29,912 bases of DNA, taken from positions 1 through 29,912 of IMG/VR virus record IMGVR_UViG_3300017746_000088, one strand, 5' to 3'. A model generated the notes under the pieces. The model searched no databases. It was given only the letters and a program-made list of their open reading frames with translations, and had not been told where the DNA came from. This DNA comes from a virus. The position numbers and the translations under genes are program-made. Every line of letters begins with the position of its first letter. Positions within the stretch are counted from its first letter, which is position 1. Shown one piece after another: positions 23,722-29,735 of the stretch.

Positions 23722-23764
23722 ACTAACTAATCTAAAACTATGAAAAAATGTTAGCACCTATTTA

Positions 23765-23782
23765 AAGGATATGCCAATCCTT
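23765..23782 (-). other. Short hairpin right after the 79-residue gene
   Basis: A 6-bp stem (AAGGAT/ATCCTT) with a 6-base loop starts in the TAA stop region. No T-run follows (TAAATAGG), so termination here is weak. It may protect the 3' end or simply precede the stronger hairpin at 23694-23721. Confidence 0.35.
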
Positions 23783-24020
23783 ATTTTAAATTGTTTTCGT
23801 AGACGTATCTATATATCTCATCTATCTTGTCTTCTAATTCTTTGCTGTTCTGTTCAAAGATTTCTTTTCCTTTGCTGTATGTTTTTTGAAAGTCTATTAT
23901 TAATCTTACTGGTTGACCTCCCTTTTTCCAACTGGATGATATTGGTTTTTGTATTACATATACATCGTTCTCCCAGCATATCTTTTTAACTTCCCAATCC
24001 TCTAGTACTTGAGTAGCCAT
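23781..24020 (-). CDS. Small phage protein, function unknown
   Basis: 79 residues from the ATG at 24020, MATQVLEDWEVKKICWENDV at the start. The frame is open from an earlier ATG (24059), but that would overlap the upstream gene by 58 bases instead of 19, so the later start is preferred. The protein ends in an acidic helix (EQNSKELEDKIDEIYRYVYE). A hairpin (23782-23765) follows the stop at once. Confidence 0.55.
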   Translation of the reverse strand: MATQVLEDWEVKKICWENDVYVIQKPISSSWKKGGQPVRLIIDFQKTYSKGKEIFEQNSKELEDKIDEIYRYVYENNLK

Positions 24021-24172
24021 AGGAATGCATTTAAGAAGACGTGAAGGCTTATAATGCAAACGCCTGTAAATATTAAACCTCTTTTTATTGTGCTTCTTAC
24101 AAGGCTTCTATTCTCTTCTGCTGTTAATCTTTTTACTAATTCGTATTCGTAACTTTCTTTTAAATCTTTCAT
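24002..24172 (-). CDS. Small single-pass membrane protein
   Basis: 56 residues. A charged N-terminal helix (EYELVKRLTAEENRSLVRST) is followed by a hydrophobic segment at about 33-54 (GLIFTGVCIISLHVFLNAFL). It would be anchored with its N-terminus inside. It is preceded by ACAAAAACAAACAAT, the recurring leader. Not recognised. Confidence 0.55.
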   Translation of the reverse strand: MKDLKESYEYELVKRLTAEENRSLVRSTIKRGLIFTGVCIISLHVFLNAFLWLLKY

Positions 24173-24200
24173 ATTGTTTGTTTTTGTAAATATATTAAAT

Positions 24201-24308
24201 TTAACTCATCCAAGCCCTATCGCATTCTTTGCTACAAAAATCTCCATCACAGGGATTAAGACATTCTAGGCATTGGTTTTCTTTTGGTTCGTTTGATGGG
24301 TCGTACAT
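24201..24308 (-). CDS. 35-residue zinc-binding-like protein
   Basis: MYDPSNEPKENQCLECLNPC opens it, with a CxxCxxxC and then CxxxC pattern (CLECLNPC...FCSKECDRAW). The FCSKEC-RAW close resembles short zinc ribbons such as DUF2116-like proteins. It probably binds one zinc and may act in nucleic acid or protein contacts. Preceded by TCAAACAAT. Confidence is limited by length. Confidence 0.55.
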   Translation of the reverse strand: MYDPSNEPKENQCLECLNPCDGDFCSKECDRAWMS

Positions 24309-24317
24309 ATTGTTTGA

Positions 24318-24476
24318 TTATAGTGTGTTTAAAAATAAACTTGATTGTAAGGCTTTTTTTGGCTCTTCGTTGAATTGTTGGTAAAACATAACGAAGGCAA
24401 ACATCATAGTATCTTTGTCTATTGTTTTGTAATCTATCCCTTTTGTAGCTTCTGTGTAAAATTCTTTGTAAGTCAT
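24318..24476 (-). CDS. Small helical protein of unknown function
   Basis: 52 residues, MTYKEFYTEATKGIDYKTID at the start, helical and soluble (DTMMFAFVMFYQQFNEEPKK follows). It is the first gene of the small operon driven by the promoter at 24500-24529, with an AAAAACAAACAAT leader directly before its ATG. Not recognised. Confidence 0.55.
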   Translation of the reverse strand: MTYKEFYTEATKGIDYKTIDKDTMMFAFVMFYQQFNEEPKKALQSSLFLNTL

Positions 24477-24499
24477 ATTGTTTGTTTTTAATTATACAC

Positions 24500-24529
24500 C
24501 AAATATAAAACCTTTTTTTGAATTAACAA
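24500..24529 (-). promoter_or_regulatory. Flavobacterial-type promoter after terminase
   Basis: Minus strand: TTG (24529-24527), 19-base spacer, TATATTTG (24507-24500), an exact TAnnTTTG. It lies in the 73-base gap between the terminase large subunit and the 52-residue gene, leaving a leader of about 15-20 bases. Confidence 0.7.
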
Positions 24530-24549
24530 AACTATTAACAAAAAAACTT

Positions 24550-25719
24550 TTAGTAGATAAAATATTGCCCCTTGTTTGGGTTCTCTAATGTATCGGTTAG
24601 AATGTACCGTGCAGCATCTATACAATCGGGATGTAGACCGCTTGGCTTCTGAGTCTTGTTGCCTTCTTTATCTGTTGCCCATATATAACCACCTAATTCT
24701 TTTTTAAGGTTCTTAGAACGGCTTGTAACGTATATCTCGTTTTGATTCATTAAGTTGATACCATATACAACTGAGTCTCTTCCTTTACTTACCCCGTGTA
24801 TGTTGTGACCATATCCCTGTAACTCTGCTATTGATTTAGGCTCTGCACTATCAGCTGTTATGTTTTCTCTTATATCGTGTGACTCTAAAAATCTGCTAAT
24901 ATCTCTATTGAGCATTCCCTTTTGATATAGTACCTCATCATATACATAAGCATCATTCCATTTATATAGTGCTATTAATGTTGTAGGGTCTACGCTGTAG
25001 CCAAAATCCATTCCGTAACCTAGTAACCTTGCTTCTTGTGGTACTGTATCTATTTCTTTCCAGTCTGGTATACAAGCACCCTCTAAGCTTCCTACCTCTC
25101 CAAGTCCATATACTCTCCACCAGTTAGCCCAATAAGTAGATGTCTTAGCCTTATCCTTTGCTTTCTCTATTTCCTTTACAATACTTTCAGGTAGTGAGTC
25201 ATTATCTTTATAGGTTAGTGTAATAAAGTCTGTATCGTCTTTCCCTATTAGTTCTTTGTCTACCCAAAATAAAGCAGATGGATTGTAGTCTAACCAGACG
25301 TTTCCCGATGTCCTTACTACTAACTGTTGGTATGCATCAAAAGGAATGTTGTTGCACTCATTAATATATAGGTCTGTTCTTCTTGCTCCTCTAAGTTTAT
25401 CTGGTTGGTCAGTTGAAAAGAACTCTATATAACTTCCGTTTGTAAAGGTGTATTTTAAGGTACTCTTATTTAGTTGGCTATCCTTATATCTATTCACGCC
25501 CTTAAGAAGCCCTAAGAAGTCTTTAAAAGCACCTCTACGTAGATGAGGTATTGATTCACTTACTACACTAATCTCCTTCCCTTTGTTTCGTATGGCGTAA
25601 TCAATAAGGATTAGCAGAATACAAATAGTCTTACCAGCAGATGTTCCACCTCTTACTATCTTTACCCTGCTATCTAATTCCTGTAACTTATCTAATGCTT
25701 GCGTTCTAGCTACCTGCAT
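24550..25719 (-). CDS. terL: Terminase large subunit
   Basis: 389 residues. Walker A GGTSAGKT (24-31), Walker B DLYINECN (116-123) and a coupling-like WLDYNP (142-147) form the ATPase. The RNase H-fold nuclease follows with GMDFGYSVDPTT (D238), ITADSAEP (D290) and LHPDCIDAARY (D365, D368). It packages DNA by docking on the portal and cuts concatemers. Residues around 104-114 (QPDKLRGARRTD) are typical of the phage TerL_6 group. The start follows the small subunit stop directly, with no spacing. Confidence 0.9.
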   Translation of the reverse strand: MQVARTQALDKLQELDSRVKIVRGGTSAGKTICILLILIDYAIRNKGKEISVVSESIPHLRRGAFKDFLGLLKGVNRYKDSQLNKSTLKYTFTNGSYIEFFSTDQPDKLRGARRTDLYINECNNIPFDAYQQLVVRTSGNVWLDYNPSALFWVDKELIGKDDTDFITLTYKDNDSLPESIVKEIEKAKDKAKTSTYWANWWRVYGLGEVGSLEGACIPDWKEIDTVPQEARLLGYGMDFGYSVDPTTLIALYKWNDAYVYDEVLYQKGMLNRDISRFLESHDIRENITADSAEPKSIAELQGYGHNIHGVSKGRDSVVYGINLMNQNEIYVTSRSKNLKKELGGYIWATDKEGNKTQKPSGLHPDCIDAARYILTDTLENPNKGQYFIY

Positions 25720-25962
25720 CTATAAGAATAAAGGTAAGTCTTCGTTAATAGTAATGTCCTTAGTTTCTTTTGGCTTCCCTAAGTAGTAGCTTAGGTACAA
25801 CTGTACCCATTTAATATTTCCAGACTTTACACCCTCTGACAACGCTGCTAATGCATCATCTTCTAATGGGCTTAGTCTTTCTACTAATTTTATTTCTTCG
25901 CTCTTAGGTTTACGCCCTGCGTTCTTATTACCCCCGTTGAATTTTCTTTTATCCACAATCAA
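25720..25962 (-). CDS. terS: Terminase small subunit with non-ATG start
   Basis: 80 residues if begun at TTG 25962, 78 if at GTG 25956. No in-frame ATG exists before the upstream TGA. The N-terminal half is basic (KFNGGNKNAGRKPKSEEIKL) and resembles the DNA-binding part of terminase small subunits. The middle, EGVKSGNIKWVQLYLSYYLG then KPKETKDI, is seen in Bacteroidota phage small terminases. The match to KPKE and adjacency to the large subunit make the call secure; the start is not. A 7-codon ORF (ATG at 25972) overlaps the start and could couple translation. Confidence 0.75.
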   Translation of the reverse strand: MIVDKRKFNGGNKNAGRKPKSEEIKLVERLSPLEDDALAALSEGVKSGNIKWVQLYLSYYLGKPKETKDITINEDLPLFL

Positions 25963-26011
25963 ATAATTTCATTAATGATTCTACTATAACAATAACTTTT
26001 TAAAGTGTTTG

Positions 26012-26131
26012 TTAAATGCCACCTGCATCATCATCGCCTTTATTCTTGTGGTAATCCTCAAAGTATACCCAAATACTTGCTAGTGTTATCGTCCATCCTA
26101 AGAAGAACAATAATAAATAACTTCCCATCAT
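26012..26131 (-). CDS. 39-residue membrane protein
   Basis: MMGSYLLLFFLGWTITLASI, then WVYFEDYHKNKGDDDAGG: a single strong transmembrane segment (about 4-23) and an acidic tail. It starts 4 bases after the DnaA-like gene stop. Perhaps a small accessory protein. Function unknown. Confidence 0.5.
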   Translation of the reverse strand: MMGSYLLLFFLGWTITLASIWVYFEDYHKNKGDDDAGGI

Positions 26132-26135
26132 AACC

Positions 26136-26669
26136 TTATCTTCGTTTACGTTTTAAATCCATTTGCATCATATTACATATTGCTTCCATACGTTCTAAAA
26201 GGCTTTCTGCTTTCTCCTCTGGTGTTTTATCTATTAATAGATGTAGTCTATCGTATGCAGTTCCTGTTTTCTTTTGTTGTACTTTAGGTTTTGTTTTCTC
26301 TTCTCTCTCTTTGTTTAGTTTGTCTCTAAGGTTGTTTGTTTCTGCTTCCTTTTCTATTCCGTAAACTTCTCTATGGTAGCTTGCCAATACTATTAGATAC
26401 TTATTTCTAAACTCGTGGTCTGTCTTAATCCAATAGTCTGCTTTATTAAAACCGTGTAACACTGATGCATGATTCATGTTAACGGTATCGCCTATACTTT
26501 GATACACCATATTCTCTTGGCTTCTTAGTATGTAGAAGTATATAAACCTAGCTTCTATTAATAGTCTTTCTCTACCTACTTCGTTTACGTTTTTATTTAA
26601 ATATTCTCTTATTAAATTTTTAAGTATTTCTGTTTTGTTTATTATTACTTGTATGTATTCTGCTTTCAT
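26136..26669 (-). CDS. DnaA domain IV-like DNA-binding protein
   Basis: 177 residues. Residues 40-80 read ARFIYFYILRSQENMVYQSI, then GDTVNMNHASVLHGFNKAD. This parallels the DnaA C-terminal domain: the helix before IG, then the (R/N)(D/H)H-(S/T)-V-(I/L)-H-x-x-x-K recognition element (NHASVLHGFNK). There is no AAA+ domain. The C-terminal third is a basic linker (EEKTKPKVQQKKTG, EMDLKRKRR-like end). It may bind phage origin sequence or compete for host DnaA boxes. The next gene upstream (27329-26670) is the methyltransferase, with no spacing. Confidence 0.7.
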   Translation of the reverse strand: MKAEYIQVIINKTEILKNLIREYLNKNVNEVGRERLLIEARFIYFYILRSQENMVYQSIGDTVNMNHASVLHGFNKADYWIKTDHEFRNKYLIVLASYHREVYGIEKEAETNNLRDKLNKEREEKTKPKVQQKKTGTAYDRLHLLIDKTPEEKAESLLERMEAICNMMQMDLKRKRR

Positions 26670-27329
26670 TTAAAATAATGTAATTTGTTTTTCGTTTTGT
26701 CTTTTCATAATACCTATTGCAGTTTCTAGTATTGTTTTACCAGCTTCATAGTCTACTAAGTTGCGGGCTATTTTATTTGTGGGTTGTCTTCCTTTGTATT
26801 TATAGAAATCGTAATCGTGAAACTCACATAGTTTTTTAACCTCGTTTGTACCACTAGATATTTTTGCTTGTTCTCTTTTAGACAATACACTTGGTAAATT
26901 AAAGTTTGTCCAGTACAAATGTCTATCTCTTTTTTTAGCAATAATCAATGGTTCATAATACGGTATTACGTTTTCAACTACATATTTACCCTTAAAACGT
27001 GCATCTTTTCCTTTTGAAACAGTTTCTAATAGTATTATTTCTTCATATAATTTCATATCAGGGTATTTTGTTTCTAAATTAGGATTCCAACCCCTTGCTC
27101 TACTATGTGTAGGGCAGGGGGGAGAACTCCATATAAAATCAAACTCTTTGTAATGGTCTAGTAAGTATTGATGTGCATCCCCTACTACTACCTTGTCATT
27201 AGGAAAACGCTCTTGATATAATCTTGCAAGTTCTTCATCCCATTCAACAGCTGTAACTTCTATATTAGTTACTTCATCCCATTTATATCGGTTACCTCCT
27301 AGACAAGCATATAAGTTTAGTATTTTCAT
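26670..27329 (-). CDS. C5-cytosine DNA methyltransferase, short form
   Basis: 219 residues, well below the usual 300 or more. Motif I LNLYACLGGN is at 4-13, the catalytic PPC (C72) with PPCPTHSRARGW at 70-81, and motif VI ENV at 119-121. RQPTNKIARNLVDYEAG (181-197) and ILETAIGIM form the end. The target recognition domain is very small. It could protect phage DNA from host restriction or modify origin or packaging sites. It starts at the stop of the ParB-like gene (overlap of one base). Confidence 0.8.
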   Translation of the reverse strand: MKILNLYACLGGNRYKWDEVTNIEVTAVEWDEELARLYQERFPNDKVVVGDAHQYLLDHYKEFDFIWSSPPCPTHSRARGWNPNLETKYPDMKLYEEIILLETVSKGKDARFKGKYVVENVIPYYEPLIIAKKRDRHLYWTNFNLPSVLSKREQAKISSGTNEVKKLCEFHDYDFYKYKGRQPTNKIARNLVDYEAGKTILETAIGIMKRQNEKQITLF

Positions 27330-28093
27330 TATTTATTTTTATTTTTTCTCTTGTAGTATTGATTTAAATACAACTCCATTAACGGTCTAAAATCCGAAAT
27401 AGACGCAATAGCTAGGTTATTTTTTATTGCCATTTTTTCATATTTCTTAAAGAGATGTTTCATTGCCTTTCTATCTTTTTGGCATTTTCGGTAACCTATT
27501 TGTATCATCTCCCTTACACAATAAGCTGCTATTTTTCTTTTACCAAATTCTTTATTTAAGTAAGAGAAATTTTCTAACATAAATTTTGCAAAATCTATAT
27601 CTTTTATTTTACAATTACCTTCTTTAAATTCTTTAACTCCAGCACTTGATAAACCAAAAAAACAATTTACAATATTACCTACCGATATGTTATTGCTGTT
27701 GGCTTTATAAATATCGTACACTGTTTTGTAATCTTCATTGTAGTCAACATATTCTTTTAAATAGTTTAAGGTATTCCAAGAAAGGTTACCATTGTTTAAA
27801 CTTATTATACTATCTAAATGTTCTTTAGCGTTGTCCGTGTCTACCCAATCAACTATATAAGCAGGTACAGTTTTTTGATTTAATAATATAGCTGTCTTTA
27901 CTCTATGGTGTCCTTCCATTAAATCTCCTTTATCAGAAATAGTTACTGGTATCATCCAATGATGTTTTAACAATTTTTTAGAGAAATTCTCTGAATGTGA
28001 TTCTACTAAGTCTCTATTTACTTTAGCGAATTTTATCTCGCTAATTGGATAGAATGCCTGAAACGTTCCTACTTTGATGTTTGTGTTTGTCAT
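27329..28093 (-). CDS. ParB-box (ParB/sulfiredoxin N-domain) protein
   Basis: 254 residues. YPISEIKFAKVNRDLV leads into the box GDLMEGHHRVKTAILLNQKT (GHHR at 61-64), the catalytic/nucleotide-binding motif of ParB N-terminal domains. The rest is helical and basic with no recognised DNA-binding motif. Phage ParB-box proteins often sit beside methyltransferases and terminases; some act as CTP-dependent clamps, some as nucleases. Here it directly precedes a C5 methyltransferase. The start is preceded by TAAAAACAATTATT. Confidence 0.7.
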   Translation of the reverse strand: MTNTNIKVGTFQAFYPISEIKFAKVNRDLVESHSENFSKKLLKHHWMIPVTISDKGDLMEGHHRVKTAILLNQKTVPAYIVDWVDTDNAKEHLDSIISLNNGNLSWNTLNYLKEYVDYNEDYKTVYDIYKANSNNISVGNIVNCFFGLSSAGVKEFKEGNCKIKDIDFAKFMLENFSYLNKEFGKRKIAAYCVREMIQIGYRKCQKDRKAMKHLFKKYEKMAIKNNLAIASISDFRPLMELYLNQYYKRKNKNK

Positions 28094-28118
28094 AATAATT
28101 GTTTTTAATTGTTAGTGT

Positions 28119-28286
28119 TTAGTTTAATATTAAGGATTCTAGTTCTGCTTCTTTTCTTTTGGTTTTTTCTAATCTACATCGTTTAGCGTGTGAATCCAAA
28201 TAGCTACCGTTGTATTCATTGCCTGATATAATTTCATCAAGCTCTTGGTTTGTGTACTGCGAATAAATAAAGTCTGTGTAATTCAT
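28119..28286 (-). CDS. Small charged protein, first gene after promoter
   Basis: 55 residues, MNYTDFIYSQYTNQELDEII at the start with a basic helical end (RCRLEKTKRKEAELESLILN). It begins about 16 bases after the expected transcription start of the promoter at 28309-28338, the typical position of a leader gene. It is separated from the ParB-box gene by 25 bases. Unknown function. Confidence 0.55.
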   Translation of the reverse strand: MNYTDFIYSQYTNQELDEIISGNEYNGSYLDSHAKRCRLEKTKRKEAELESLILN

Positions 28287-28308
28287 AATATGTATTTGTT
28301 TGTTGATG

Positions 28309-28338
28309 TAAACTTACAAAACATTTCTGACATACCAA
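28309..28338 (-). promoter_or_regulatory. Flavobacterial-type promoter for the ParB-methyltransferase-terminase unit
   Basis: Minus strand: TTG (28338-28336), 19-base spacer, TAAGTTTA (28316-28309), one mismatch to TAnnTTTG. The spacer starts with GTATGTCAGAAAT, nearly the same as in the ERF promoter. It occupies the 114-base gap downstream of the exonuclease. Confidence 0.55.
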
Positions 28339-28400
28339 CAATTATTCTTAATAAAATTTATAAGTATTTTATAAACGCCTAAAGGATAGAAGTTTAATTC

Positions 28401-29117
28401 CTAAAATTCTGTACGAAGTTTTAACAAGTTATAGCATTCAACATATCTCTGCTTTGCTTTTCCCTTGTATGTATCTTTAAAGAGTTGATACATTTTCTTT
28501 GTGTATTGGTATTGTGTATTACAATCCGCTAGGTATTTCTCTGCGAACTTCTTCCCTTTACCTTTGCAGTAGTTTACATTATCTGCCGTGTCTCCTATAA
28601 TCATTTGCTCATAGAAGTTGTACATTGCTTCTTCTTCTGTTATATCGTAAACAACTTGATGTTTCTGGTGGTAGTTGTACATCAAGCAGGGAAATTGTTT
28701 GTAGTCTTTATCTATTGAGATAATCATTACGTTATCTCTTCCTACTTCTTTTGATAGATTGTACCAGTACTTTGCTACTAGGTCGTCAGTCTCGATGCCG
28801 TGTCCGTAGAGCGAGTTATAGTTCTCTTTGACCCAATCGTGCATCTCTTGTAAAAGGATGGGCTTAGGAGTGTTTATTCTGTTTGCTTTGTACTTTGGTG
28901 TTATTAGCTTTCTAAAGTTTCCTAGAGAACCGCTAAAGACTACTACCCTATCTACATCGTAAGAATCTTCTAGCTTATTTATTATAGACATAAACACCTC
29001 ATCAAACTTTGAGGTGGCATCTTCTAGGTTTTCGTGGTAAGGGCTGTCTTCTGGGTTGTCTCTTTTCTTGTAGCAGCTTGACCAGATTAAACTGTCGGCA
29101 TCAAATAATAATATCAT
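28401..29117 (-). CDS. 5'-3' exonuclease / flap endonuclease (PIN/FEN family)
   Basis: 238 residues. Acidic metal ligands are in the order expected of FEN/T4 RNase H-like nucleases: LLFDADSL (D6, D8), GIETDDLVA (E109, D111, D112), SIDKDYKQ (D136, D138) and IIGDTADNV with D176 and D179 before CKGKGKK (helix-hairpin-helix-like). It removes 5' flaps and RNA primers at the fork and may also degrade host DNA. It replaces a host pol I function in this polymerase-less phage. An AAACAAACAAACA leader precedes its ATG. Confidence 0.85.
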   Translation of the reverse strand: MILLFDADSLIWSSCYKKRDNPEDSPYHENLEDATSKFDEVFMSIINKLEDSYDVDRVVVFSGSLGNFRKLITPKYKANRINTPKPILLQEMHDWVKENYNSLYGHGIETDDLVAKYWYNLSKEVGRDNVMIISIDKDYKQFPCLMYNYHQKHQVVYDITEEEAMYNFYEQMIIGDTADNVNYCKGKGKKFAEKYLADCNTQYQYTKKMYQLFKDTYKGKAKQRYVECYNLLKLRTEF

Positions 29118-29134
29118 TGTTTGTTTGTTTTAGG

Positions 29135-29263
29135 TTACTCTTCTTTTACTTCCTCTTCAAATACTCTTCTTTCTATTACTTCGATTCTATCAATCATTAC
29201 CATTAGAACTTTCTGCATCTGTTGGACTTCTTTCATCATCCAAATCAATTTACTTTCTTTCAT
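29135..29263 (-). CDS. 42-residue helical protein
   Basis: MKESKLIWMMKEVQQMQKVL opens it, and it ends FEEEVKEE. It is Met-rich and amphipathic with a highly acidic tail, and overlaps the previous 38-residue gene by 14 bases. Possibly a small regulatory or coiled-coil partner. Coding status is supported only by packing. Confidence 0.45.
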   Translation of the reverse strand: MKESKLIWMMKEVQQMQKVLMVMIDRIEVIERRVFEEEVKEE

Positions 29264-29366
29264 TTATCACTTGTTTAGTTAGCACTACTCCTGTTTGCTT
29301 TACGTACTTAATCTTATTGTCTTTCCAGCTAAATACATTTTCTTTCTTTGTTGTTCTTTTTCTCAT
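29250..29366 (-). CDS. 38-residue basic protein
   Basis: MRKRTTKKENVFSWKDNKIK opens it, followed by YVKQTGVVLTKQVIN. It is very basic, could bind nucleic acid, and has no known motif. It overlaps the zinc-finger gene stop as ATGA. Confidence 0.45.
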   Translation of the reverse strand: MRKRTTKKENVFSWKDNKIKYVKQTGVVLTKQVINERK

Positions 29367-29455
29367 TTTCTTTCTTTGTTACAGTTTCCGCAGTTCGTTC
29401 TTGTGCCTGAATTTAAAGCACCGCAACTTATGCAGTTCCAAGTTTTATCTGTCAT
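29363..29455 (-). CDS. 30-residue RanBP2-type zinc finger protein
   Basis: MTDKTWNCISCGALNSGTRT, then NCGNCNKERK. The spacing W-x-C-x2-C-x3-N-x6-C-x2-C (W6, C8, C11, N15, C22, C25) fits the RanBP2/zf-RanBP consensus exactly, and the protein is nothing else. Such fingers bind single-stranded RNA or ubiquitin in eukaryotes and occur scattered in bacteria. It overlaps the end of the 96-residue gene by 11 bases. Role unknown; single-stranded nucleic acid or host-factor contact is a guess. Confidence 0.6.
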   Translation of the reverse strand: MTDKTWNCISCGALNSGTRTNCGNCNKERK

Positions 29456-29735
29456 TTAGTTGTTTTAGTTTTTCTATATATAATGTCGCATCCATTAACT
29501 CTTCCTGTAAATGCACTAGGAACGCTTCTAAGGACTCTTTACTATCTTCTAGTGTTGTATTATACTTTTTTATTCCTACTTGACTACGCTCCTCGTATAG
29601 GTCTTTTACGTCTTGTACTATACCATCTCTTGAATTAAGCCCTAGTGTAGAGTTTTTAGTCCATTGATGTTCTAGCCAATCATTATAATCTTTCTTATTC
29701 TCGTTCTCAAAGTACTTCTTTATACTATCGCTCAT
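29445..29735 (-). CDS. MazG-like / nucleotide pyrophosphatase-fold small protein (tentative)
   Basis: 96 residues. The second half (YEERSQVGIKKYNTTLEDSK, then ESLEAFLVHLQEELMDATLY) is a pattern I know from small phage proteins with (R/E)xxxG(x)KY(x)TTL and EE(x)xDA/LxY helices, similar to all-alpha NTP pyrophosphatases. The EELMD acidic residues would bind metal. It may clean the nucleotide pool; alternatively a non-enzymatic relative. The start overlaps the join-spanning gene by 3 bases as ATGA. Confidence 0.5.
   Translation of the reverse strand: MSDSIKKYFENENKKDYNDWLEHQWTKNSTLGLNSRDGIVQDVKDLYEERSQVGIKKYNTTLEDSKESLEAFLVHLQEELMDATLYIEKLKQLNDR

Noticed and set aside
23722-23760. TAGTTTTA in the minus strand as a promoter for the tail module
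   Set aside because: No TTG at 17-23 bases upstream, and it would be followed at once by the terminator hairpin at 23694-23721.
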